Positions 24,601 to 38,200 of a stretch of DNA of 64,000 nucleotides are shown piece after piece (within the stretch, counting starts at the first letter, position 1; every line of letters starts with the position of its first letter). Location: NCBI RefSeq assembly GCF_949628265.1, contig NC_088786.1, positions 18,042,001 through 18,106,000 of the forward strand, given 5' to 3'. The translations under genes and the position numbers were made by a program. The notes below the pieces were generated by a model, which was not told the DNA's origin, did no database searches, and saw only the letters and a list, made by a program, of their open reading frames with translations. This DNA is from Cloeon dipterum. Its lineage: Eukaryota > Arthropoda > Insecta > Ephemeroptera > Baetidae.

Positions 24601-27600
24601 TGTTTGCATTTTGCATTTTACCAATTTTTGAACTGTTAAAAATACTGTAACTTTATTTGGAGCCGTGGCCAACATGAAATTTTGAACATCTCTGTTTTTA
24701 ATTTTATTGTGATTTGTCCTGAGCGCAGTTTCGTGTTTAATAAATTATTCATTCCTTTGAATTATCAAAGATTTACGTTCATGTGTGTTTCGTTCCAATT
24801 TGGGTATTTCCTCGTTGCTCTAGAGTCACAATTTGTTGCCCTACCCTCCGTCTGTCTGTTTATACACTCGATGAAGCAGTGAAAATGAGAAAGCCCTCTC
24901 CTGATGCGTGTTTCTGCTCCTATTAAACCAAATTGAATGTTCCTCCCTGGGCGTCACTCGAGGCACAAGTTTTCTACATTTAAACAAATGGCACTCCACT
25001 TTCTCCCACGCGCCCGAGTTTATCTTAGAGATTTTTTCAGCTTTAGCATGGTTGTTTGCCTGGAAAGATAAAGAGCGTGGAAGACAACACGGCGCGCAAA
25101 GTCAATTTCAAGCGTGTCAGAGGTTCCGAGCGAAATTTGCACACGTGACACAATGAGCAATTTAATTTGATCTTGTTGCTGATTTTTTGTTGAATACGGA
25201 GCACTAAGCTGCTTGGCTAAACATGCTGCTGACACTTGCCGGCTCGCTGGCGAAGATAAATGGCGGAAAGGGGTTTTAATAAACGTCTCCTAACCAGCAG
25301 AAAAACAATTTAAAATTCAGGAGACATTAACTTATTACATGGAGGTATAATATAATATAAACTAACTTGATTGATGCGCATTACGGTATAAACATGACGT
25401 TTTCCTCCAGGTATGATGAATTGTGATTACAAGTTTCTTAATGGTTTTTTTTGCCACACAATCGATTTAAACTTGATTCTAATTTGATTCAATTTATTAA
25501 ATAGATTGCAACCGAGCAAGGGAAAAAGCCCAGAGATATGTTTGCCCCCTATTGCGCAGGGAAGAGGAAATGCATACAACGACAGCATCAGTGCCTTTTA
25601 AACTGATTACAAAATTCCGCTCAGGCAAACGAGCTCAGGAAGCAGATTTCCACTGCGTTTTCCAATGAAACGGGGGATCAAGGAGGAATGCTGCGGTACC
25701 GGGGTGAAAATTGCAGCTTCGAACCTATATCGGAGAGCAGCGAAAAAGGGAGCATTTTGCTAGTGCGGCGCGCCAGTCCGTCGGCAGAATAACCGAGCTC
25801 AAATTGCTCTTTGAAGTTTTGCTTCAACTAGTGTGGCAAAAAAGAAGAGCCGGCGCGCGCAGAATAAGAACAAGGAGAAGAAATAGAGAGAGGATCAACA
25901 CCATAATGACATTGGCACAGAACGAGGCAAAAACTGAATTGGGGGCTGTGCGTAAAATAGTTATTTTCTTAAAAATGTTTTTTATCCAAAATTGATCCCA
26001 GGAAATAACTATTTCTTGAAATGATGAAACGAAATATTGCTCTAATTTTATTTTATTGTGGGCGAATTTTGCGTTTGGGATAGTGGGTTCTTTACTTCTG
26101 CTAAGGATGTGATAAAATGATCGATTTTTGCTTAAAATGGTCGATTTATTTAACCGGTGTGGCTAAGCGGAAAACAAGCTTACTGCTTTTGTGGATATAA
26201 TTGAAAAAAATTTAATTTTCAAAATGCTATATAACTCACGATTTATGCTCATTTAGTGGCCTGAATATCATAGCGGCCACCGAAAAAATAATCGATCATT
26301 GGTTTACATAGATATTTAACAATCTAGCCATTTGGCTTTGTGTAATTGAGCGAATTTAGTTAAATAACATGTAAAGAGAACACGCAGTGAAATGTTTCAA
26401 GTGATTTTTCAAAAAATGGAAATCGTTTTGCCCCGGTGGATTTGGATTATTAAATTTAAATCTAGTCAGTATAGCTGCAGGCAGCGGGCGCAGATCTAGA
26501 TCCATTATCACATTTAGCGAGACGAGCGGCGTGTCACATTTTGCCCGCGGCCGTGAGTTGATGATGCAGCCGACGGCGGCGACCTCCTTTTTGCAGCTCG
26601 TGCTCTCCTCCATCAGGTGCATTTCAGCGGAAAATGAAAGAACGCTCGCCGCATGGAGGCTTTATTGCCACTTTTTACGGCGAAATGACGCTCTTCATTT
26701 CAATAGTCGTTTTGTGCCATAAACAGGAGAAAAATTGCACTTTTCTCTTCTCTCTAGTGTGCAGGAAAATAAATTTCCAACATTCCCAACCGACCGACTG
26801 ATGGAATATATTAGCTTTCCATACATGCTGAATAATTTATTTTTACGCTAGAGCGTTTTTTGTACACTCCCTCTGAAAACAAATATGTTAAAAATAAATC
26901 TGCGATTTAAAAAATTTTCGACACCTAAACTTGATATTGGCACCCGCGCACAATCGCATTATCCGGATATATGAGGCCGCGTGCAAAGCGCTGTTTGTCG
27001 AAAGGCTCGCTTGAATTTTTAACAAGTTTCCAATTGCCTGGTTGCGCAACCAGCCCTCCAGGGTTTTTTATTTCGCAGCGGCCGCTTTAAAAAATCAACA
27101 GATCCTCTATTCTCGCTACAAAAAAAACTTGGTTCTTTTCGCTTCGAACGTAAAGTTGCCGTACTATCCTCTCAAGAACACCGAGTGGCATAACATTTAA
27201 TGGGTCAAGTGAATCTTAACCGAGCAGCCGACGAGGCGTAACACAAACGGACGGGCTTCAACATACATGTTGAGGAAAGAAGTAAAATGAACCCACCCTC
27301 AACGAACTCTACACGGACGGTCGGTGCTCGAAAGAGCCGAGAGAATAATTACGAATTTGCCCAGACAGAGTTGATCTGAACGGACCCGGTAAGGAAAATA
27401 ATTTGGACATCCCAATGAATATCCAAAATAAGACTTTGGCTTTTTCCTATGTCCTGGTCTCAAAATTGTATTTTACTTGATTTGGATAGGTCCACTTGAT
27501 TAAATAAACCCCCTTTTCATTAAATAGTGCGTCGCGTAGGGAATAAATTTCAAAACTATTTAAATTAAAAATGGCTTTCTCCGAGAAAAAACAATTAATG

Positions 27601-30600
27601 TTGGACTAAACCGCAATATTTCGCTGCAAAACAAAAAGAATGTTGTCGACAGCAGCGTTTGCCCTCAAATTAGCGACATGAAAAATCCACCGACGCGCGC
27701 GTTTTCACAGAGAAGCCCTCGAGCAAAATTCCAGCGGAAATGTTGCAGACTCAGGTCCGTCGGCAGAGGCAGTCGAGACAGAAATTCCAAATTGAAAAGC
27801 AGTGGCGAGGCGAGGCGAGCCAGAGGTTTTTGTTTTTGCCATTCAAGACCTGACCGCAGGCTCTCCTTTCCCCGAACCAAACTTACATCTGTCCTCGACT
27901 CGAATAATAATTGCGCTCCACGCTTTTGTCAAAGGGCTGTGTAAAAACGGATAGATTCAACTTGAAAAGAGGCGGTAGAACATTATCTTTGAACAAATAT
28001 ATGTTATATTGTTGACAAAATAATTTATGTTTGGTGACTTCTAAAAAATAACGTTTTTCTAGGGGTTTCTAGGGGATATTGATTACTTGTCGTTTCAAGT
28101 GAAAAAATTTGGCGTAATAAGTATAAAATTTTGAACTTTTTTTTCACCGATTACTATCCAAAAAATTGATTTTTAAACAAATCAGTTTTTCAGCAGGTAA
28201 AAAATAAAAAATAATGTTTTGAGCAAAAATCGAACAGCTTTGCACATCTTATTTAATATAATGATCTGCTCTATAAATAAAACATTTTGAAAGTTATAAA
28301 ATGATATTCTGTAAGGCCGCTGGAATAAGCAGGGCCAAAGGGAAATAATTTATCTCGAACAAAGCCGTAACATGCAAACTAACTGTCTGGTGACGATAAA
28401 GTTTGATGTCTTGTCAGTCTCGACTGTAATGGCTACGTTTCTAGGGGAATCAACTTTATTTTCTTTTACCGGCTGTATTAGACACGAGACTCGTTTTTAA
28501 GCTCCGTCTTATTCCCTACCCTAACATCCAGCAACGAAAGCTGATTTGTGGCTGGTGGCTGACGTCCTAGCGAAAAAATCAGTAATTTAGCTTTTTCAAC
28601 CCTTTTAACTCACTTTGCGGCTGAGTAGCCGTCAGAATGACACAGTGTCTCAGCGGCTGTGGGAAAAAATCAATGCTCGCGATACGCACACCCAAGGCTA
28701 GAAGGCAGCAGTCCGCGTGCGTCGGCCGCGCGGCGCCGGCAAACCCGAGATTCGCCCGCATTGTGTGCCACTTGGCAGGCTCGAATTTGATTGCAAATCG
28801 ATAGCGATTATCATGGGCCGCGACGCTGAATTAACCCGGCGAGTGCCGCTCTCCACACCCAAAACGCGCTTGCTATTTTCCACGATAATCAGCCTGTCTA
28901 TTTTTAGATTTATTCATCTTTCTGCCAGCCGTGAATGCTGCTGCTGCTGCGTTCACAGTTTGTGGAGTGTGGCATTCCGACAGGGGCACGCATGCGCTAA
29001 TTTATTTTATTACACACGCCAACGTTTGTGCCCGTCATCACGGCACTATCTGCTCTCGTTCGCATGTATGATTTGGTTCCTGCAGAGCTTAAACGTCTGA
29101 TATTCTGTCGGCTTGGAAAAAACGGATCAATAAGGTGCCCTAGCACAACTGCCGAATCTGAAAAAAGCAGCAAAGTCAGTTTTCTGTTATTCTTTCATCA
29201 GTTTAAAATCACCCCCTAATTTTTAACACCCTATTTAACTAAAAAACCGTAAGGGTGGGTACTCTCATTGATAAATTCAGGTCGAACTGTGTGGAATTGG
29301 TGCATTGCTTATGAGCTCCATATTTTGGGAGAGAAATAAATATTTTTTCATATTTTGGTGCAATTTTCTCGAAAAGCAAGGAAAATCCGTTTTGTAAATC
29401 TGTTTAATTTTCAGGTTGGCCATGAGGGTCTACTGCTAGGGTAAAACCTCCACCAAATTTCATGAAAATATGATGCCCTTGCCAACGCCGGACCCACAGT
29501 CTGGAACCTGACTTATTATTTAAGTTTATTTAAGCAGTTCCCTGTTTTAGGTAATTTATAGAATTTATTTTCCAGCCTCGGTTGGGTACCGTGTCCTTTG
29601 AGTCACTCTGGTCGAGTAGTTCACGTGACTGAGGAAGTGATCGAAATTATACGAGGACCTTTATCGCCGGGCAAAGGGGAGCTTCGCGTCTCGAGCGTCG
29701 GCGGTCAAGTAATTGCTCGTGCTAATGCGGTCCTAGCCCGTCTCCAGCAGCGGAAATGAAACCTGCGAGCGAGGGTCGAAATCGGCAAACACGGCATCAG
29801 AAGTTTAACAAGAGAGGCTAGGCGGGCAATGCGAAAAGCCCTGGACGAGCTAATTTTCCGTTTGCACAGTTTATTCATCACATAAGCGATGATATTCATC
29901 TCCATAAGCGCGAGGAAATTTTTATTGAAAGTCTAGTGCATTGTACACCTCTTACCAACACCAACAACATGTGAAATTCGAAACACAAAATGCGATCATC
30001 CAGAACATGAAAAAATGGAAGGACCCCATTATATCAATCCTCTTTAAAAGTGTGCGTCGATGCCTGCATTATTTTCCAATCGATTATTTTTCAGACACAC
30101 TAATAAATTTTCCAAATGCCAAGCCGTACAGGAATTTCTTCAAATGATTCGTTTTTAAAGGCCACACAGTGTGGTGTGTAGTACAACTTTGTTCGTGTCC
30201 TTTTGAACAGTTATAAATTTGAGCAGTTAAAGAAGCGCGTACTTTGCAAATCACGCGAGCTTTTTCTCAGTCAGCGAACTCCAATAAAAGGCTGGATAAA
30301 TCTCCCGACCGCCGTCTTGGCTGCATTCCAGTCATTTATTTTTCCAACGAGAGAGAGCAACTTCATTTCGGGTCACATGCAGCCAAGTGGCGGCGGGCAA
30401 GACTCGTGCGTGGCGCCAAACGCACGACAACTTCTTATTTTCCAGCTCATATCTAAAAAGAGAGAAAGGAGACGAGATTGTTCTCGCCACGCGAAAACAC
30501 TCTGTTGTCTTTTTCTACTCACTGTTTATCCGTTTTTGCGCCCGCGGAGTAAGCGCGACGAAATTACAAATCGCGGCTACGTGAGCATTTTGCGAATCCT

Positions 30601-33600
30601 TCTCCGGTGCCTCTGATTTATCAGGCGACGACGAAAATAAAAGAGGTCGTAAATCAAGTTTTGTTTTGAACGCAATTGACGTCCTTCAGCTTCAACGGAA
30701 TGTGGCTAGACAGACACCCCTTCATAGACATCTTTCACAGCGCCCCTCTTTGTTTTTACTGCTCACGAAAACGGCTAATTTGGAGGAGATTTATGAACCA
30801 CAATCTCGTTCAAGAATGCTGCAACCTGCAGCACCCATGCAATCATCAAATGAGAGTTAGACTACATACAAGTCCACCTCATAAATTAAAAATGTGAAGA
30901 ATAATAATACAGTTTAATTTTTAATTCAATTTGTTTGGAGTCGGCGCCGGCAAGAAGAGCCGTTAAGAACAATGCGGCACAATGCGAGGAGCCGGTCTGC
31001 AAAAACAGCTGCGAGGTTGACTGAAGCCAAAAGCTAAATCGGAACGGCGCAGTGCAAGAAAGCAAGGTTCGTTAATTATCCCTCGACAACCTCTTGCAGA
31101 TTCATGTCGCAAAAGTCCGCTTTCATTCTTTTGCGGCGCACATACACATGACGTTGGCCATAATTGCATTGCAGCAGGCGGAAAGTAAAGTAGCATCTTT
31201 AAAACATGGCGCAGCAGCAGTCGAGAGAGACCACTTGACATTCAACTCTGGAAAAGCCCCCGTGTAATTTAAGGGACGCTGTGTTGCAGTCAGTCTCGAA
31301 AAAATAATACAAAATAGTTATGGAAAGCTTATTCAGATTTGAGAGGAAATAGATTTGATTTTGTGCAAAAATTGCACAGATTATGTGCTTCCTCACAGTA
31401 CTTGTTAATTTCCAAACTTTGAGCACATTTCATTAAAGTGTTTACTTAATTATCAATTCAGTTTCTCTAAATCAAGTCATTTCACATTTTAAAAGAAACC
31501 AGCTCATGTGAAGTCCTGACAATTATTAAAGATCGAGTTGAACAATATTTTTAAGCCCGCTTTCGTGGTGTTCCAACTCAAAGGGTGACCGGGCTAGTAT
31601 TGTTATGCGGTGACGTCACCAGTTGGCGCGATGGCTAATCTGGAGCATAAGAGGCCACGAGACGCCGGGCAGCCGGGCTTGACAATGGACGCAGAGAATC
31701 GCAACTTTTCACTGCCAGCTTTTTCCGTGCCGTTTGTCCGATTTTATACTTGTAGCAGTGTACGTGCAAAATGCGAAAAGTTTCGGCAGACAACGTGATT
31801 CACAGCGCAATTTGTAATATACGAATTCTGGAAATATGGAGCAGAGAACGTGTTTATTCGCAGTTTGGCTTTGTGTTTCTGTCGCGTAATAACGTACTTG
31901 TTGATTTAAAACTTTTTCTCTCCTCGCATTTGCTCCCATTTTCAAAGTTTGTGCCCTATGCAAACGAACTGTCTTTTTAAACAACAATAAAGATATTGTT
32001 GCAACCTTTCTATTTAAACTTGCGTAAATGATTTGATTTTGATTTTCATCCCGGAAGTAAATTGCATTGCCGCTTAAACATAACATTTACGAAAGTCATG
32101 CTGCTGATCAACAATTTCACTCGATTTTCTGCAGACGAAATTCCCAGGAAAACGTGGCTTTTTCTGCAAGAACCGAGTTGGATTTTCCCGGCGCTCAACG
32201 CACTTTCCGCATTATCTAAAAGCCCCGTTTCCGATCTCTGATTGCATCTCGGCGTATAAAATCCTGACTGGCCCCATTAGCTTTTTCATTGGCAAAAAGT
32301 GCACTTTATTTCGTTCGCTTTTACGAGGCGAAAGCGTGTGTGTGGCGGCGAATTGCTCCAATCTCTTATTTCGCTTCGTTTACGACCTGCCCCCGTCGCG
32401 ACGGAAAAGTGCAGAAAAATAGTACAGACATCAGTTTTCTTTTCTGCGCGGCGCATTGCAGTCGCTGTAAAATTTCGGTGGGTAGGGTGCGGACGGGGTT
32501 AATTAGTTTACACCCCACGCCACCCGCCGACCAAATGAACTCAATTAGGGTGAACGCGGACACCTAGTCGGCTGGATGCTCATTTGTCGTGCATCGACAG
32601 TCGCGCGTCCGGCCTTAATCAAAGGCCTGAACGTTCGAATGCACCACCAACCTAATTTGGTCTGCCACCGGTCAGAGTTGTTTTCAATTCGACCGCAAAA
32701 GTTCCATTAGCACAGCTGAATATGTCATTTTGAGTTTTCAACTGAGAGATATATACACAGTTGGGCAACGTTTTGCTTTTTGTGGAATTTTGTCATGAAA
32801 TTATCAAGATACTTGAATTAACTACCTTAACTACAAACGTTTTAGATTATCTATTAGTATTCGACAGTGCCAATCGATTCCTGAGCTGTATCATTTTGTC
32901 GACAGTTAGACAGGACGCACTAAGTGCCAAAATATGCATAAACGTAATTTTGGCCTCGACCAGGAAAACAGTGTTAAAAGAACGCCGGAGAAGGGAGTGG
33001 TTCTCTGATTAGATTAGCGCTGACCTATATCAAATCACAGCTAGAACGAGACGGCAGAGACACAGTTGAAACCAGCGCAAGCTCCTCTTCTGCTGTTAGC
33101 TGCTAGGCCAGCGCCAAGCCAATCATAGAATCGCTACCCTTCTCTGATGTGGCACTTTTTGATGGGTTTAGACCAAGGACTGCCCAATTTACGGTCTTTA
33201 GGTTTACACCGAATTTTGCCTGCACATCGTGACAAATTTTCGACTGAGTGATTAAGCTGCTAAATCTTTTCAACCCTCATCAATTGGCACTGTCAAAAAT
33301 GAAATGCCAGTGCTCCTTAAATGTAATGTTAAATTGCCCTCGATTAAAAAATTTAAAAATAATTTTCTAGCTTTAGTATAAATTTGGTGATCACGCAGCA
33401 AACAGAAATCACCTATTGCGAGACACAAAACTGCTGCTCAGAAGGTTTAAAGAAAAGATATATATATTTTTTGTCCATGGGCAAAAAAGAGGTTTGTTTC
33501 TTCCTACCAGTTCCCTACACTTTCTCGATTCATAAATCATAACTGCTAAATTGCAAACCCCCAATCACTTTAAGTGCAGTATATGTCAAATGGACGTATT

Positions 33601-35175
33601 GAACGGCACTCTGTCAATTACGGAGAACAATCGCATTGATTGATCCCCTCGGAGCACCTTCGCATTCAACGACTTTGCTCTGCTCGTGCAGACGGCAGAC
33701 AGGCAGTTGTATATTTCCTTGGCGAAAGCACACGCACGTACTGAAGGCACGATATGATTAAATAGCAATTGTTGCGACCGCAAATAATCACTTGATGAGG
33801 AACGGAGCGCCCATACCAACGCATGCCTTGCCAGAGACAGAAAATTACCTATAACCTTACGGAGATCCTGATTATGTTTCATCAATTAAACAAAATTATA
33901 TTTCCATTCCCATCAAGTGTAAAGTATTGATGAATCGAATAATTTCCCATTTAGTAAAAAAAAATAAAACACCGAAATTGAGCATTTGACGCATCAGCTG
34001 AACTCAAGTTTCAACAAATAGCCGCAAATAACGGACACTAACTAAAAATTTCACGTTCAATGTGAGCTGCCGATCAGCCAGAATTGCGATTCTAAAAATG
34101 TGCCTTCGAAGCGACGAACAAATAAATGAACCGATGTGGCTATAACGTGAGAGCAGACCCTGTTGGTCGGTCTGGTTAATCGCGAGTAGTGCTGGGCTGT
34201 TTTATTACACTCCAGACGTGACACCGGTGCAACAATAGCCAGCCTGCACCGCAGCACTGATGCATTCGGCCGTTGCCGTCATAAGGGTAGTAAATCCTAT
34301 GCACTTGCCATGCACACTCGAGCGCATGCAAATTTCCCTGGCCGTTCCGTTCAATAATTTCTGCAGTTGGGTCACGAGAATTATATGTCACAAGTTTAAT
34401 ACCTTTCCTTAGGCTGTGAAGTTGACAGTTTCATTTAACGTGGAAATTATTGATTTCAAGATTTTTTAGCGTGAGAACATGTGTAAGAAAACTCAATATC
34501 TTTTGATAAATAGAAATTTGTCGATTCAGTGACTTTTTATTAAAACGATTCTTGATAACTGGCCGCATTCCAATACTTTCCAACAAAAAGGCGTCCTTCG
34601 AAAATCGCGTGCAGAAATGAAACGGCTTGTAGCAGAGTTTAAATTTTTTCCTAGAGAGTTTTCATAAAATCAATATTAGACTACATGTATATAGATTTAA
34701 TATTTTTATTTTTATTTTGACTATTTTAATACTTCTGGCGGGTTGCATAGCTTGCTGGTAAATTCGAATCAATTTTTTTAAAAACGCTCCCGCTGGAAAT
34801 AGAGAAGCGGGAAATTATTTTCCAGGACATCTGAAAAAAAGATTGGTGAAATTTTCGTTTTTTCTAAATGTTTTTGTTGTTACGATTTCGTTCATCAAAA
34901 TGATTCTAAAAATATTTTCATTTCTTGACGTGACCCTTATTCACTTTGAGTCACGTGTGAAAACTGTGGGAGGAACGAAATCCCTTTGCATTAAAACGAT
35001 TAACCTTGTTTGCGGCAATCGAATCATCCCCCCGTCAAGCGAGTGAGGTGTGAACAAAAATTGACACAAAAATCCACGTCAAAGATTGGGTGCGGAGGGG
35101 TGGGATTCTGCCGCAAAAAGTGTGAAATGGCCAACTCTGCGGCACTTTTGGCGAATGGGCTGCCCGCGGGGCAAG

Positions 35176-35224
<49 letters not shown>

Positions 35225-38200
35225 TTCACCACACATACACGCGCGCGTTTGCGTTTGTTTTTTGCGCAACCCTGGACAAACTGCGAACTGCGTGTTAGCG
35301 GCGCCGGAGACGCCCGGAACCGCCACAGAGCAGCCAGAGGCGCCAACAAACTGTTAGGCGCACAACGCGAAAATTATTCTACGCGAGGCGGCAGTTTGCG
35401 AATTAGGCAAATGAAATGTGTGTGTGTGTTTGTGTGCGACGCTGCGGATGCTTTTTGCTGTCGACCGTGTCTTTACATTACATTTTTGCACAGCACCGAG
35501 CCAGACCGACGGCCAGCGAAACGAAACCCGGCGTGTGCAGGTAGCCAACGCTGCAAATGGAAAGATGAAGCGGTGAGGTTTCTATCAAAGAAAATGTTTA
35601 CCTAGCGTAATAACAACGCGGCTTATTTCAGCTAATGCCTGTGCCTTAACAGTTTTAATAGGCTCGGTGAAAAGCATTTCAGACATGCGAGTCGACAAAG
35701 AGGAAAAGTGTGTCTGCGAGTCTGCACCACTAATGTTGCTATTAAGGTAAACCGGATAGCCGAAAAACGCAAATTTTGGAATTGTTGCTGCAGGTCCTAC
35801 ACTCATGGTGGCACTCCAGGGAGCAATAACAGGCAATTTATTACGAATGTTCACATGTTTGTTAACCAAGTGGAATTGGCTTGACTCGAAATTTATTTCC
35901 CAAACAACGTATACACGACTTGAGAAAAAAATCGATCGTTTATTAGATGCTTTAAAAAGACAACTGAGTTGTTATGGAGATTTTCTGTGACTTATATGGT
36001 GTTCGGGAGATTATATGAGTACGAAATATGAGTTTTAAAAATCATTTTGACGCATTTTAAAAATCGATTATCTCCGATAATTTCTGGAAACCAGTAAATC
36101 GATAATTTACTCAAGATTTTACTTTAAATTCTAAGTAAACATCCAATTTTAATATTTTCTTACTTTTTGTGACACGTGTGCCTCGCCTTTGTATTATTTT
36201 CCGAGGAATCACGCCCCCATTTAGAAATTTCCGCGAGATAGTGGTTGCTGATGTTCACGGTGTACGTGTTTTTCGAGATAATAAAGATCAAAATTTTCAA
36301 AAAAAGTCTGTCATTTACCAATGGTTAATTAATGGAAATCGATCAACTGTCGTTTTAAGTGGGAAAGAAACAAGCGGCCATTTAAATAAATAAAATGCTG
36401 CACCATTTAATAAAACAAAAAACAGTTTCTCTTGCACGCATCCCTAATTATTATTATCTTTTTTTGCTCTTTTAATCTCAAAGGGCCATCTTTTAATTAA
36501 TAGACTGTACTTTTTGAGAGACAAGAGGAGAGTTAAATAAATTTATTTAATACGTTCATTAGAAAAGAAACCTTGGCGTGGGTCTTTCCTTTGTCGAAAT
36601 GGGATTTTGCTATTTTTAACTAATTTAAAAAGCATGTTAGGCGAGACCGATTTTTTCCTATCAAGGCAAACGAGCGAGGGCGTAAATTTAATTTCAAAAG
36701 CGCGACGTGCGTGCAGACCACATTAAGGACGTCTGCTTGTGTGCACAAGAGAGGAAGCACGCCAGCTTTGCGCCCTTTTAATGAGCGCCGCAAAAAAATG
36801 TTAAGGTCGAAAACGAGACTAGGAAATTAATTAGTTCGAAAATTGTCGCGCTGGAAAAACGCCCCGGCTCCACCACAGTATTTGCTCTTGTTATTTCAGG
36901 AAATTCTAGCTGAACACTGCATTTTACGCTGAAATAGGACACTGTACGCGGGGGAGACTAATAAGCATGTGTTGGTTCTCGCTTTCTCATTCAATAACGG
37001 GGGTTGTTTGCTTCAAAAGACAGGAAGCCCGCTGCAAAAAGTACTCGTTTCATGCGCGACCACGCTTTAATGCATCATCGGGGCCGACATCGGAATTTCA
37101 TTCTTTTCACAGGCAGCAGCCAGCCAGCCGGCCCTACTTTTGCTTAATAAAATCTTTTTGATCCTCTTTTGTGCTGCAGCACGTCACCGGCAAAATAATC
37201 CATTTTATGCAGATGTTGCTCTGAGGCGCACGAGAGACGAGAGGCCACCACGGCGCTGGAATTTCAATCCCATTTATTCACCCTGCTCCGCGATACGGCG
37301 CAACTTTCGTGTGTACGTGAGCCAAGTGTGAATGAATTAATTAGCCCGTGGATAAAGAACGCAGAGCGTGATCTGAGACGATTGTGTTTGTTCTGCTAGA
37401 GACAGAATAGGATTTTGTTAAATATTTCAATCCTTCTGCAAACTGCTGTGGGAAGATAAAACGGATTTTTTCGATTGGCTCAAACGAATTCAAAATCGAT
37501 TTTAATTTCATGCTCCAGCTGATTTCAACTAATTAATTAATTCTCTGGAGGAACGAGGATTCCATTTAACTTTACGACACTTTATGATTTTAAATTTCCT
37601 TCACTTTTCGGAGTTGCAAGACTTTGGGCGTGACTATATTAGTTTGTTAAGTTTGATCTGCTTTAGGCATGAATTAAGAAATAATCACGCAACTGCTGAG
37701 CAGGGAAAACGCGAGATTAAAGCATAGATTGGCACCAAATAACAAGAAGGGCTTTCGTTAGGTAAACAGCAGCCGTCTGGTGGTCTCAAAATCGCAATTT
37801 ACGCTTATTCGATCAATACTGAGGTAAGTAAATTTTTCTTCAATTTTTAACATGATCGTGAAATAATGCAAGGCTGTGTGTTCGTAGGCAACAGCAGGCA
37901 AATTTTCGTCACAAAACCCCCTAATTCGTTTCGAAGAAATAACCATTGTATTGCAAGAAAATATTTTTGTAATTGCTCAGAAATTTACTATTTTTAAACA
38001 CATCTATTTGATGTATACTTGACCAAATTTTATTCGAGACTTAAGAATCAAATTAAATAAAGTGCGATTCTCCGATGCATCCGGGCCTGAAAAATGGGAT
38101 TGATTCGGGGCAGGGTCACACTATTGTACTACCTGGTTTTACCATTCTTTTCCAGTAGATCATAACTAAAAAAACAAAAATGCTAAATTAGCGGTTTAAG

